Positions 1-9,300 of a stretch of 64,000 nucleotides of DNA are shown here, piece by piece (position 1 is the stretch's first letter; every line of letters starts with the position of its first letter). The translations under genes were made by a program, and so were the position numbers. The notes under the pieces are model-generated. The model was not told where the DNA came from, did not search any database, and saw nothing but the letters and a program-made list of their open reading frames with translations. Origin of the DNA: Acidobacteriaceae bacterium KBS 146 (GTDB lineage: Bacteria > Acidobacteriota > Terriglobia > Terriglobales > Acidobacteriaceae); contig JHVA01000001.1 in the NCBI GenBank assembly GCA_000688615.1, forward strand, positions 496,001 to 560,000, given 5' to 3'.

Positions 1-14
1 AAAAGCACACCTCA

Positions 15-52
15 CTCCAGCTCTGTCCTTGTGGCAGAGCTGGAGTTTTTTT
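15..52 (+). terminator. Rho-independent terminator of an upstream gene
   Basis: A perfect 11-bp stem (15-25 paired with 35-45) with a 9-nt loop is followed by seven T residues. It ends a + strand transcript that enters from outside the window. A TTG inside the loop is in frame with the next gene but cannot sensibly be its start. Confidence 0.85.
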
Positions 53-70
53 GCGATCGGGAGATTTGGC

Positions 71-2599
71 GTGCGTTTTGTATTTTTAGTGGCGGCAGCT
101 CTTTTCTTTCCTGCCGTAGCGGCGATGGCTCAGCAGGATGTTCGCGGCGTGGTGGTGGATCCTGCGGGGGCTCTTGTTCCGGAAATCTCTCTTGAGCTGG
201 ACGGAGCAAACGGGACCACAGCTTCCGCGGTGTCCGATGTCTCGGGGAGATTTTTGTTTCGTCATGTGGGCGAAGGAAGATATCGGCTGCACCTGCGGGC
301 TCAGCAGAGCTTTGCCCCGTTTCAAACGAATCTTGCGGTGGGCCCGGGAGCGATGGCTCCGATACGAATTGAACTGAGCCTGGCAGAGGTAAAGACGGAG
401 GTGAGTGCGGAGAACGGCGAGCAGGGCGTTTCTACCGATGCCGGCGAGAATCGCAGCCAGGTGAGTGCGGACAGCAAGGCGCTGGAGGCGTTGCCCATCT
501 TCGACCAGAACCTGGTTGCGGTTCTTACACCGTTTCTGTCGCAGTCAGCCGTAGGCACCAGCGGGGTGAGCATTCTGGTGGACGGGATCGAGATGAAGGG
601 GACGGGGGTTACTGCATCGGCGATTCAGGAGGTGAGGATTAACAATGATCCGTTCAGTTCTGAGACGAATCGCCCGGGAAAGGGCAGGCTGGAGATTATT
701 ACCAACACGCCGGGCGACCGGCCGCATGGGACGCTGAATTTTATCGTTCGGGATTCCACGTTCGACAGCAAGAACTACTTTGCAACGGTGAAGCCGGAGG
801 AGCAGAAGCGTATCTATGAGGGTTCGGTCTCCGGTCCGATTGCGCACGGACTGGGCTTTCTGCTTGCGGGATCGAGGCAGGAGGATGCGGCGCAGTCTGC
901 GGTGCATGCGGTGGGTCCGCAAGGGGTGATTGCCGACAATGTACCGACGCCGGTTTATGACACGGAGTTTGCTGCGAGGGTGACCAGCGATCTGAGCAGG
1001 AGCCATCGGGTTTCGCTGCAGTACAACGTGTCGGATACGGTCTCACGCAACCTTGGGGTGGGTGGATTGGTGACGCGGGAGGCTGGGGTGAATGCGCAGG
1101 CGCGTGAGGATGATGTGATTCTCAATGATCGGCTGATTGTTTCGCCGACGATGATCAACCAGCTGCAGCTTTTCTATGAGAAGGACCACGATCCGACCCG
1201 CAGCGTAACGAGGGCAGCGAAGCTGGTGGTGGATGGAGGGTTTACCGTCGGGGGTGCGCAGGCGGATCTGTATACGACGGAAAACAATCTGAAGATCAAC
1301 GACATTGTGAGCTGGAGCCACAAGCGGCACTATGTGAAGTTCGGGATAACGATTCCGAATCTCAGCCGGCGCGCATGGCAGGATGAGACGAATCGTGTGG
1401 GCACGTATAGCTTTGCAAGTCTTGCGGACTATGAGGCGGCCAGACCGAGCAATTTTACGCAGCGGCAGGGATACGGACATACGATCTTCTGGCTGAACGA
1501 ACTGGGAATCTTTGCGCAGGACCAGATTCAGGTGACGCCGAGGCTGCAGGCGATTGTGGGGCTGCGCTATGACTGGCAGACGTACTTCGAATCTCCGCAT
1601 AACTTTTCTCCGCGCGGGTCTCTGGCGTATGCGTTGAAGGATCAGCGCACGGTGCTTCGCGTGGGCGCGGGTGTGTTTTACGACCGGTCGGGTCCGGCTC
1701 CGCTTGCCGATTTGAAGCTGCTGAACGGGGTGAATCTTCGTTCGTACACGATCGTGAACGGTTTGTATCCGAATCCTGCGGTTGCGCCGTCGACTCCATC
1801 GAACCTGGTGCGGCGAGCGGACGATGCGTTTATTCCTTACACGGTGCATTATCTGGCGAGCGTGGAACGCAAACTTGCCTCGCGCACGACAGTCGCGATC
1901 AGCTATGACGGGTCGCGTGGATTTCATCAGTTTCGTTCGCGCGATGTGAACGCGCCGCTGCCGCCGTTTTATCTGGGGCGTCCGGACGCGGGCGTGGGAG
2001 TGTTGCGGCAGATGGAATCGAAAGGGAAGCAGGCCTCCAATGCGCTTGAGATCAATGTGGAGACGAAGGCAGGGAGCTGGTTTTCGGGAATGACGCAGTA
2101 TGTTTTGAGCCGTACGGAGAACGATACGGGCGGGATCGGGTGGTTTCCGGCGAATCAGTATGACTTGCGAGGAGAGTATGGTCGCGCGGACTTCGATCAG
2201 CTACAGAGGTTCGATCTACTTGGGACGTTCCATGAAGAGAGCTGGTGGAATCTGGGATTGAATCTGCATCTTGCGAGCGGGCTTCCTTGCACGGAGACGG
2301 CTGGAGCGGATCTGTTCCACACCGGGATGCTGAATGCGAGGCCGGCGGGAGTTTCGAGAAACACACTGGAGACGTCGGGCAATGTTACGGTGGATGCGCG
2401 CTGGGCTCACGATCTTTATTTCAGCCGCGGCAAGGAGGACAGCAAGCCGCACCTTACGGTGGCGGTAGATGCGTTTAACATGGTGAACAGAACGAACTTC
2501 GGCGGGTATGTGGGGAATGTGCGGTCTCCGCTGTTTGAGCAGCCGACGACGGCACAGCCGGGAAGAAGAATGCAGTTTACGCTTCGCTACAAGTTCTAA
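71..2599 (+). CDS. TonB-dependent receptor with carboxypeptidase-regulatory-like N-terminus (Oar-like)
   Basis: This is a probable outer-membrane transporter of 842 residues. The chosen start is GTG at 71, preceded by GGGAG seven bases upstream; the frame is open further up but runs into the loop of the preceding terminator. Residues 1-20 form a signal peptide ending in Ala-Met-Ala. A CarboxypepD-regulatory-like beta-sandwich follows (about 22-105), then a plug-like region containing SILVDGIEMKG, and then a long aromatic-rich beta-barrel ending in Phe, as usual for outer-membrane barrels. Such transporters import siderophores, glycans or other large solutes using TonB energy, but the substrate cannot be told from sequence. 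A PepSY-type membrane protein lies about 1.3 kb downstream, which could hint at iron chelate uptake; that link is inference. Confidence 0.85.
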   Translation: MRFVFLVAAALFFPAVAAMAQQDVRGVVVDPAGALVPEISLELDGANGTTASAVSDVSGRFLFRHVGEGRYRLHLRAQQSFAPFQTNLAVGPGAMAPIRIELSLAEVKTEVSAENGEQGVSTDAGENRSQVSADSKALEALPIFDQNLVAVLTPFLSQSAVGTSGVSILVDGIEMKGTGVTASAIQEVRINNDPFSSETNRPGKGRLEIITNTPGDRPHGTLNFIVRDSTFDSKNYFATVKPEEQKRIYEGSVSGPIAHGLGFLLAGSRQEDAAQSAVHAVGPQGVIADNVPTPVYDTEFAARVTSDLSRSHRVSLQYNVSDTVSRNLGVGGLVTREAGVNAQAREDDVILNDRLIVSPTMINQLQLFYEKDHDPTRSVTRAAKLVVDGGFTVGGAQADLYTTENNLKINDIVSWSHKRHYVKFGITIPNLSRRAWQDETNRVGTYSFASLADYEAARPSNFTQRQGYGHTIFWLNELGIFAQDQIQVTPRLQAIVGLRYDWQTYFESPHNFSPRGSLAYALKDQRTVLRVGAGVFYDRSGPAPLADLKLLNGVNLRSYTIVNGLYPNPAVAPSTPSNLVRRADDAFIPYTVHYLASVERKLASRTTVAISYDGSRGFHQFRSRDVNAPLPPFYLGRPDAGVGVLRQMESKGKQASNALEINVETKAGSWFSGMTQYVLSRTENDTGGIGWFPANQYDLRGEYGRADFDQLQRFDLLGTFHEESWWNLGLNLHLASGLPCTETAGADLFHTGMLNARPAGVSRNTLETSGNVTVDARWAHDLYFSRGKEDSKPHLTVAVDAFNMVNRTNFGGYVGNVRSPLFEQPTTAQPGRRMQFTLRYKF

Positions 2600-2637
2600 G
2601 AAGGCGAAAGGGACCGGGTGAGTCCCTCCGCGAGGGT

Positions 2638-3663
2638 TTATTTGGATTCGACCTTGAAGGTGTCTTTCACCTGCCAGGTGGGCTGAGCGGCGGAGGGATT
2701 GGCGAGGCGGTACATCCTGCCGACGAGGGTGCGGCCTTTCAGCTGGAGCTCGACGAAGTGATAGTTGGGGAAGTCGGTGTCCTGATAGAGGTCGTCGGGC
2801 TTGCGTTCGACCTGTACGGGCGAGGCGGCTCCTCCGCCGGAGACGAGGTAGGTGACTCCATTGCGGGAGAAGCGCTCGTAGTTATGGATATGGCCGGCAC
2901 TGAGGATGATTCTGGCTTTGATCTGCGGAGCGATGCGATCGAGATCGTCGCGCAGGGAGATCTCATTGGGGCGGGGATTGTGGCTGACGTTGATGCGGGT
3001 TTGCACGTCGGCAACCGGCGGATGGTGCAGGCTGATGAAGACGAAGCGCACAGATGCGGGGAGATGGGTCAGCTGGTCGTCGAGCCACTTTCTCTGATTG
3101 CTGCCTTCGAGCAGCGAGGTGTCGCTATCGAGGGCGATGGTGTAGAGGGACTTGCCAAGCTGCACGGAGTACCAGCGTCGATTGCGGAATTGGGGAAATG
3201 CGGTCCACCAGTGCTCGAGCGCCTGCTGCGGGTCGCCGTGGAACTCGTGATTGCCGAGGGCGGGATAGACATGGAGATTTTCGTCGCGCCAGACGGCGGT
3301 CTCGGTGTGAAAGACCTCGTAGTCGTTAGCCACGTCGCCGCTGTAAGGGACATCGCCGTTCATCAGGATGGCATCGGGATGTTCTTCGGCGATCTTCTGA
3401 ACGAGGATGCGCCGTACTTTGGGATTGGTGACCTTGGTGTTGGCGGGGTCAGTGAAACGCTGATCGCCGTAGACGATGACGGTAGCGGGCTTATGGATGT
3501 CTTTATCGCTGACCTTGAAGCTGGGGCCCGGCTGGCTGACGAGCGAGTCGGTCGAAAGACTTTCGGGGGGAGGGAATTTTCTCTTTTCTTTCTTCTCCTC
3601 CTGCGCGTGCAGACCGGATGTGAGCAGAAGACTGCAGAAAAGAAGGGATGTTCCTAGCCGCAT
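2638..3663 (-). CDS. Secreted calcineurin-like metallophosphoesterase
   Basis: The protein has 341 residues and a signal peptide (1-20, cleavage after LHA). The five metallophosphoesterase motifs are present in order: GDQRF with Asp67, NGDVPYSGD with Asp104, GNHE at 137-140, the LHH pair at 212-214, and GHIHNYER at 257-264. These residues bind a two-metal centre, so an exported phosphomonoesterase or phosphodiesterase of the purple-acid-phosphatase-like type is expected. The natural substrate is unknown. The gene converges on the TonB receptor upstream of it. A GAGAGG lies about nine bases before the ATG. Confidence 0.85.
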   Translation of the reverse strand: MRLGTSLLFCSLLLTSGLHAQEEKKEKRKFPPPESLSTDSLVSQPGPSFKVSDKDIHKPATVIVYGDQRFTDPANTKVTNPKVRRILVQKIAEEHPDAILMNGDVPYSGDVANDYEVFHTETAVWRDENLHVYPALGNHEFHGDPQQALEHWWTAFPQFRNRRWYSVQLGKSLYTIALDSDTSLLEGSNQRKWLDDQLTHLPASVRFVFISLHHPPVADVQTRINVSHNPRPNEISLRDDLDRIAPQIKARIILSAGHIHNYERFSRNGVTYLVSGGGAASPVQVERKPDDLYQDTDFPNYHFVELQLKGRTLVGRMYRLANPSAAQPTWQVKDTFKVESK

Positions 3664-3875
3664 TGTGACGTACCTCTCTGAAACATGTTGGAAGTGAATG
3701 ATTCCGTTCTATGTGGAGCGGCTTAGGGGAAGCTTAACTTCGATCGTGTGTCACGGAAGTTTCATTATGTCTTCTGTGTGAATTTAAGGAGAATGTCCTG
3801 CGCTTCCTAAGGAAGAGCTAAGCCAGTGACCGTTGAATAGCAACGGAGTGGAACTTTTTGCGGGAGAAGGCTTGC

Positions 3876-5078
3876 ATGCGCCGGATCATCTTTTGGATTC
3901 ATCTTAGTGCGGGTTGCGTGATCGCAGCCGCGATCTTATTTTTGTCGGTGACCGGATGCCTGCTGACTTATGAGCGTCAGATTGTGAGCTGGGAGGAGCG
4001 CGGATTCCGATCGACGGAACAGCTTATGGAGAATCGTCCAAGCCTCGATGCGCTGCTTGCGGAGGCCGCAGCGGAGAAGAAGGCGAGGCCGCAGAGCCTG
4101 ACGGTTTTTAGCCGCGCCGATGCTCCGGTTGTGGTGAGCTTCGGCAAGAAAGAGAGATTGCTGCTCGACAGAAACAGCGGACGAATTCTTGGCGAAGGAG
4201 CCGTGAGAACGCGGCAGTTTTTTGAGACGGTGCGTTCGTTGCACCGGTATTTTGGGGTGGAGGGAGAGAACAGAAAGATTGCCAAAGTCGTGAAAGGGAT
4301 CTTCGATCTTTCTCTTCTGGGGATGATCGGAACCGGGCTTGTGCTGTGGGTGCCGGGACGATGGACGAAGATCCAGCTTCGACAGAGGGCGGTGTTGCGC
4401 GGAGGCCTGAGGGGCAAGGCGTGGTTTTGGAATCGCCACAACACGATCGGGCTGTGGGCCGCGGTGCCGTTGACGGTGATTGTGCTGACGGGCGCGGCAA
4501 TGTCGTACACCTGGGTGACAAGAATTATTTATTGGGCCACGAACAGTGCATTGCCTACGGTGGCTGCGAAGGAGAAAACGCATAAGGGCGGAAAGCGTGC
4601 GGATCGCAAAGAGGCTCTGGCCCTGGTGAGTCTCGATCAGGTGTTTCGCAGTGCGGCAGAACGGAGCCCGGGATGGCAGATGCTGGAGGCGGATGTGTCG
4701 CGCCGCAGCGACAAGGTGGTGATGATCAAAGCGGACAGGAGTCTTGGGAACCGCCCGGATGAGAGATCGGAGATGAGGTTCGATCGTGCGACGGGAAGGA
4801 TAACCGGCCTGGAGGACTTTCATTCGAGGTCGATGGGGGCGAAGATAAGAGCGATGATTCACATGGTGCATACGGAAGAGGCCGGAGGGATTGTGGGACA
4901 GACGATCAGCGGCGTGGCCTCCGCATGTTGCTCGCTTCTGGTATTGACCGGGGCGTGGATGTCGCTGGAGCGCTTTCGGGGTTGGAGATTAAGAAGCGCG
5001 AGGCTCAAGACATTACTGGTTTTGGAGGAGGAGAGTGAGGGAAGTTCGTTTTCCACTGCATCTTCTGTGGAGAAATAG
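3876..5078 (+). CDS. PepSY-associated transmembrane protein
   Basis: This is a 400-residue inner-membrane protein. The ATG at 3876 is preferred because GGAGAAGG lies six bases upstream; the frame can be read from a TTG 18 bases earlier. It has four hydrophobic segments: one at about 8-32, a second around 140-160, a third around 185-210 and a fourth around 345-370. Large extracytoplasmic loops carry PepSY-like stretches, and conserved His residues occur near the membrane (SLHRYFG, RHNTIG, MIHMVHTEE), as in the PepSY_TM family. Members are often found beside TonB-dependent siderophore receptors and are thought to act in ferric-chelate reduction or uptake. That role is a family-level inference here. 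Confidence 0.8.
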   Translation: MRRIIFWIHLSAGCVIAAAILFLSVTGCLLTYERQIVSWEERGFRSTEQLMENRPSLDALLAEAAAEKKARPQSLTVFSRADAPVVVSFGKKERLLLDRNSGRILGEGAVRTRQFFETVRSLHRYFGVEGENRKIAKVVKGIFDLSLLGMIGTGLVLWVPGRWTKIQLRQRAVLRGGLRGKAWFWNRHNTIGLWAAVPLTVIVLTGAAMSYTWVTRIIYWATNSALPTVAAKEKTHKGGKRADRKEALALVSLDQVFRSAAERSPGWQMLEADVSRRSDKVVMIKADRSLGNRPDERSEMRFDRATGRITGLEDFHSRSMGAKIRAMIHMVHTEEAGGIVGQTISGVASACCSLLVLTGAWMSLERFRGWRLRSARLKTLLVLEEESEGSSFSTASSVEK

Positions 5079-5368
5079 GGACGACCTTCAATCCGAACAA
5101 GAAGGCTTGGAGGCGCTTCGCGCGCTCCCACCTTCCGGCCTACAACGGTGGTATAAGCTCAACCCCCAAGGCTCATACACCATAACCTGCGCAGCACTTT
5201 GTTGCATTTATGCCAACGTGGGCCCACTTGGTCCACCGCCGACCATGGTGACCTTCTTTCCGTCAATTGTGCTCAATCTTACCTCCAACTCTTGCAACCT
5301 TTTCACGAGCCGCCACTGGCGATGTTGAATTCACACGATTGAGATCACAAGTGGTCAAAATGGCCGCA

Positions 5369-5388
5369 GTGATACAAAAGTGATGCAC
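5369..5388 (+). repeat. Left copy of GTGATAC-type inverted repeat
   Basis: The 20-mer GTGATACAAAAGTGATGCAC matches 17 of 20 bases of the inverted copy at 9578-9597. Each copy contains two direct heptamers (GTGATAC and GTGAT[GA]C) spaced by four bases. This layout is typical of protein-binding arm sites. The pair brackets the accessory segment. Confidence 0.6.
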
Positions 5389-5516
5389 CTTCAAATTATT
5401 GCTGCACGGCCTGCAAGGTGCGGTAAAAGCCTGAATGTGCGGTTCGTCAAATCTCCCTCCCAAATCTGGTGGGACAGTCTGGGAGCGGCGGAGTCTTCTC
5501 TTCGGAGTTCTGATAA

Positions 5517-5780
5517 ATGCGAGCGCAGTTCTATTTTGTTCAGTGCAGTCTGGGCAAAGTGTGCCTTGGCGATATCGTGCAAAGTTACAATTTTACGACC
5601 GTTTTATTGGGACACAGGGCGCCGGATGGTGCTTTTGTCTATACCTACCCAAAAAGAACTATTGGGAACGTGGATTTCGGGTTGATCGGTACAGATGCTT
5701 CTGGCAATGATCTATATACAAATCTTCTTCGTCTGACCACCGACCGGTGTAGCGTCAATACATCGTATCCAACGCCCTAG
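5517..5780 (+). CDS. Hypothetical small protein (doubtful)
   Basis: An ATG-initiated frame of 87 codons in the AT-rich segment. I do not recognise it. Its middle (HRAPDGAFVYTYPKRTIG) has a plausible protein composition, but there is no good ribosome-binding site and two other frames are also open here. It may be a fragment of a decayed gene or not coding at all. Confidence 0.2.
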   Translation: MRAQFYFVQCSLGKVCLGDIVQSYNFTTVLLGHRAPDGAFVYTYPKRTIGNVDFGLIGTDASGNDLYTNLLRLTTDRCSVNTSYPTP

Positions 5781-5917
5781 TGCGGGAGTCCAATTGAGGA
5801 TCTTGATTTCATTTAGGGTTATTATTACTGAGCTTTGCCACTCCATCTATAGCCGTTTTCGTTACGGAGCAGCTTCAAGGCAGATTCAAATGTCGACCTT
5901 GGGCCGATTTTATTATT

Positions 5918-6283
5918 GTGCGACTGTTTGAGGGGGACGTATATAGCGACCCATGTGCGTGTATGCCGCGAAACGGCATACCAGCTTTTTGGGATGCGCT
6001 TGGCGTAGCGGAGGACGCGGAAGAAAAACTACAACCAGAGTGGGTCAAGGGTAATTTGATTCCTGTTGCGCCGGAATTTCCTGTATTGTCTTGGCTGATT
6101 CAGATGCAGATAGACAACTCGACTATTAAGTCAGCCGATGTACCAGAGTTGCTTCGTGAGATTGCAATCGGACGCCAGAACTGTAAACGGGCGTCAGGGC
6201 TTGCGGTCTTCGATGAACTCGAGAAGGCTGCGAATCTTGCACTTGCGAAAGGTAAATCAATATCCCTCTCACCGTTTGGTTAG
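5918..6283 (+). CDS. Hypothetical protein, possibly a 5'-truncated gene
   Basis: An open frame of 121 codons can start at GTG 5918, with no obvious ribosome-binding site. The C-terminal half (about residues 70-115) reads like a normal globular helical protein, rich in Glu, Leu and Ala, so the frame is probably or was once coding. I recognise no family. It lies between AT-rich sequence and the 3' end of the recombinase, in opposite orientation to the latter. It may be cargo or a remnant of the mobile element. Confidence 0.4.
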   Translation: MRLFEGDVYSDPCACMPRNGIPAFWDALGVAEDAEEKLQPEWVKGNLIPVAPEFPVLSWLIQMQIDNSTIKSADVPELLREIAIGRQNCKRASGLAVFDELEKAANLALAKGKSISLSPFG

Positions 6284-6453
6284 GCGGGAATTGGTGCCCT
6301 GATCTGACCGAACCACCGCGCAAGGGTGCCTGTAGTCGTGTAGTCGGTCAAGAGGTTCCCATATCTGACAAAGCCAGGTGTGAGCCATCGCGCGTGAGCG
6401 CGATTCGTCTTCGCTATACCTCTTCGGAGTAAATAAACATGCTGGTTTGCGCT

Positions 6454-7674
6454 TCATTGCACTCGCGCAATAGAACGCGTCGACCGGCCGGTGTGAACCA
6501 TGCGAACCGCTCTGCGTACGGTGGGAAGGTCGAGACTGTGGCGTTCGATCGTCCACGGAGCGAACTTGACGATCTGTTTTGCTGGAAGAGTTCCTGCTAC
6601 GACGAGTCTGCGAACTACGGCAGCGCTGACGCCGAGTGAGACCGCAGCCTGCTGCATCGTCAGCCAGCGGCGCTGTTCGGGCGGAGGGCAAGCCGGAAAA
6701 CCCTTCGTATGGCGAACGTGTTGCACGCGCTTTTCCGTCCAGGTGTTGCCAATGCCGGTGTGATATCCGAGTCTGTTTAGGATAGAGACGATCGCATGGT
6801 CTTCACACACAAGGGCGAGTTCGCGGATCAACTCCGTCACTCCTTTCGAATTAATGTGGTTGTGATAACCAGTGCGGTTTTTGCGCACAGTTAGTTCCAT
6901 GTGAGTGCCACCGGCCCAGTGCAGCTTGAGATGCACAGCAGGTGGGTCGCTCGTCGTATCAGCCACGGCCTCTTCAAGAACTGTACGCAGTATCCGCTTC
7001 TTCAAGGCAACGGGCGCGTCTGGATGGTCCCACAACCGCTCCAAGTCATCACCCAGAGTGAGCAGTTGGTCACGCTGTTCAGGAGTCAGTTGAGGCGCGG
7101 CGCTGGTTGCCTCCTCAAGACGCCGTTCCATCTCGGCGGAGTGGACCAGGGCCTTGTTCCATCCGTTCTCCAAGTCGGCGGCAACGAGACGGTTCTCCGG
7201 TTCGGTAGCCTGATATTGTCGTGCGATGCGGGCTGCCTCATAGCGAGCCTTCTGAACAGCGAGTTCAAGAGAGCGTCGCTTTTCGTCGGTCCGGTTCTGA
7301 CTCCGCTCCAGAGCTTTAAGTGAGGCGTCGATCCCGACTGGGCGCAACGCGTCGAGGACCTCGGCGGCAACCTCCTGGTCAACGCGCGTGCTGGCGAAGG
7401 TGATGCACGAACGCACCATCTTGCGACCGCGATCTCCGCTGCACGAGTAACGGGCAATGGATCCGTGCTGCTTGCTGTCGCAATAGCTGACCTGCAGCAA
7501 GCGTCCACAACGGCCACAGCGCAACAAGCCAGCCAAAAGTGCAGGGCCATTGCGAACTGCTCCCCGGGAGTTTCCCATCCGTGCGTTCCACCCCGCGTTG
7601 GCTCGCATCTGTTCCTGGGTCTGCATGAACTCTTCCCACGTAAAATACCCCTCGTGGTGGTCCTTGATTGTCAC
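6454..7674 (-). pseudogene. Large serine recombinase, C-terminal part (frameshifted)
   Basis: This frame holds the C-terminal part of a large serine recombinase. It starts at the DHHEGYFTWEEF segment that follows the recombinase domain. The zinc beta-ribbon (CGRCGR plus a second Cys pair) comes next, then a long charged coiled-coil region, and finally a helix-turn-helix-like end (MQQAAVSLGVSAAVVRRLV). Its upstream partner is the frame 7671-8525. Reading one base back at about 7686 joins the two as GHT-RPLEQWEV, the expected sequence, so one base (a C) appears to be missing. The GTG at 7674 overlaps the stop of the first frame as GTGA, so reinitiation is conceivable, but a recombinase made in two parts would be unusual. 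Confidence 0.8.
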
Positions 7675-8525
7675 TTCCCACTGCTCCAGCGGGCGGTGTG
7701 GCCGCGGGTTTTGCGCGCACGGCCTTCCACAATGGAGGTGCGTGTGCCTTTTCTGCCCCAGACGAAGACGCCAGCGTAGGTGGGATTCTTGAGCATACCG
7801 AAGATGCGCGGATATAGAGGCTCGACCCAGACAACCTTACGATATCCGGAGCTTCGCGATAGCGCGGGGATCAGCAGTTTCTCATCCCGATACCAGAGCA
7901 GAACTTGGCGCACGCTGCCCAACTCACGAAATTTGCGGAAGATGCCCGTGATGGCCTCCAGGATCTGACGATCTGGCGTCTTCTCCATTCCTTCATCTTC
8001 CGTCCGAACGTGGCCGACAGGAACTTGTGTCAACACGAGACCACGTTGGATCTTCTGCTTGAGAGCTTCCATGGCACCCTGCCATAGCAAGCTTATCTCG
8101 AATTCGCTCATGGTGCCCTTTAGCCCGAGCAGTAGCTGATCATTGAGCAGACTGGGGTCGTAGACCCCATCATGATCGAGGACCAGGGTTCCGGCCATGG
8201 CGCAGAGATCGATCAGATGGTGCCAGTCACGGTTATTCCTGGCCAGGCGCGATGCTTCGAGCGCCAGGACTGCTCCAACCGTTCCGCTACAAACAGCCGT
8301 CAGCAATCGCCCGAAGCCCGGGCGTTCTATAGAGCCGGTGCCAGAGCGGCCGAGATCTTCATCGATGATAACGACGCGCTGAAACCCCAGACCCACTGCA
8401 CGCTCGCGTAGGTCGTATTGGCGGCGCTGGCCCTCCAGCCTTGTGCGTACCTGCTGCATCGACGACTGGCGGACATATACATAGGCTTCGCATTCAGTAT
8501 GTATGGGTTGAATTTTCTCGCTCAT
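7671..8525 (-). pseudogene. Large serine recombinase, N-terminal catalytic part (frameshifted)
   Basis: This is the resolvase/invertase catalytic domain plus the start of the recombinase domain. The nucleophile Ser lies in YVYVRQSS near the N-terminus, followed by DEDLGRSG and the ASRLARNNRDWHHLIDLC active-site arginine motif. The linker ends with NPTYAGVFVWGRKGTRT, and then the frame shifts and stops after GHTARWSSGK. Together with 6454-7674 it would make a protein of about 690 residues, the normal size for this family. The start codon overlaps the stop of the upstream small gene as ATGA, so the unit was a translationally coupled operon. It belongs to the mobile part of the accessory segment. 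Confidence 0.85.
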
Positions 8526-8962
8526 CGCTCTCCTCTTCTCTTGTTCCGCTCACGATCGCGAGCAGCATATGGCTTATTAACTCCCGGCAGCGCGTCTGCG
8601 CTGATTCCGGAAGCTCCGGGTTGTTGGGAATCTCCCACAGTAAGAGTCCCTGGTGTGGTGGGCTCAAAAGCTGCACCTCCTGGCGAAGATGCTTTTGAAC
8701 CTACCGTGCCAGCGCGAGTAGAGAAAAGCGGTTGCACATCGAGAAGTGAACAAAGGGCCAAAAGGGCCGGCACTGCCACGGTGGGCCGATCAACAATCTC
8801 CATCCCCCGGCAACGCTCTTCATCCAGCATCCAGTCGGGGATGAGAAGCTGATAGCCGCTTGGAAGAACAACCTGCACCTGACGGAGCCCAAACGACCGA
8901 CAACGGCGCACAACAGTTACGGTGTGACCACACAACGGATGATGCGGATAGTGAATCGTCAA
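8522..8962 (-). CDS. DUF5372-like accessory protein of the recombinase unit
   Basis: A 146-residue protein whose first third (HYPHHPLCGHTVTVVRR, then a short hydrophobic beta segment) resembles the small DUF5372 proteins commonly encoded just upstream of this type of serine recombinase. The rest is low-complexity and Pro/Gly-rich. Its function is unknown, but the conserved pairing suggests a role in the recombinase reaction or its control. TTG at 8962 is the first usable start; the frame stays open upstream into the antisense of the ArdC fragment, so the true start is unsure. It overlaps the recombinase start by four bases. Confidence 0.6.
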   Translation of the reverse strand: MTIHYPHHPLCGHTVTVVRRCRSFGLRQVQVVLPSGYQLLIPDWMLDEERCRGMEIVDRPTVAVPALLALCSLLDVQPLFSTRAGTVGSKASSPGGAAFEPTTPGTLTVGDSQQPGASGISADALPGVNKPYAARDRERNKRRGER

Positions 8963-8970
8963 CGAAACAT

Positions 8971-9300
8971 GGGTATTGTGTGAGTGCTTCGCAGACGCCC
9001 ACCGCCACGCGTGTCACTGGTTTCTGGACATGGAAGAACATGGGCCGCAACGTCAACGTAGGAGCCAAGGGAAGCCGCATTCTTGCCGCGATGGTCGGTG
9101 TTCGCCGGAAGAAGGACAAGGAAGCCGAGAGGGACATCACCAAGCAGAACGAGCGGGTTTTGCTTGGATTCCGTAACGCATATGTCTTCGATGTCTCCCA
9201 GACTAAGGGCGTGGACTTACCCACCATGCCCGAAGTCAGAGGCGAACCCGGCGACAACATCGAGCGTTTGGCCGCATTCCTCAAAGAACAAGACACTCAA
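8971..9300 (+). pseudogene. Truncated ArdC-like antirestriction protein fragment
   Basis: About 110 codons match the N-terminal ssDNA-binding half of the ArdC-type antirestriction family: ATRVTGFWTWKNMGRNV, a KGSRILAAMV strand, ITKQNERVLLGFRNAYVFDVSQT, then PGDNIERLAAFLKEQ. The 5' part of the gene is missing where the recombinase unit begins (about 8965). The metallopeptidase-like C-terminal half is absent after about 9300. ArdC proteins are carried by plasmids and integrative conjugative elements, so this is a trace of such an element. The open frame continues on both sides, but those parts do not look like ArdC. Confidence 0.65.

Larger units (their letters stand above)
5079..5916. other. 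AT-richer non-coding or decayed segment
   Basis: About 840 bp follow the PepSY gene without a convincing gene. Base composition is visibly richer in A+T than the flanking core genes. The segment holds one copy of the GTGATAC inverted repeat (5369-5388) and a doubtful 87-codon frame (5517-5780). No tRNA copy or clear attachment site was found. It is best read as the outer part of a decayed accessory element. Confidence 0.5.

Noticed and set aside
29..70. N-terminal extension of the first TonB receptor from a TTG at 29
   Set aside because: The TTG lies in the loop of a perfect rho-independent terminator. GTG 71 has a proper ribosome-binding site and begins a signal peptide.
1043..1927. Long open frame on the minus strand opposite the first TonB receptor
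   Set aside because: Arg- and His-rich translation without domain character; it mirrors the codon bias of the real gene on the other strand.
2758..3657. 299-codon + strand frame opposite the metallophosphoesterase
   Set aside because: No recognisable domain; the minus strand has a signal peptide and all catalytic motifs.
5079..5400. Duplicate of the tRNA-Lys 3' end marking the far attachment site
   Set aside because: I read this stretch for the 3' end of the tRNA gene on both strands and saw no match, so no attachment site is claimed.
7660..7710. Programmed ribosomal frameshift in the recombinase
   Set aside because: No slippery heptamer or A-rich run is present at the junction, only a GC-rich CACACCGCCCGC stretch. 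A single-base loss is simpler.
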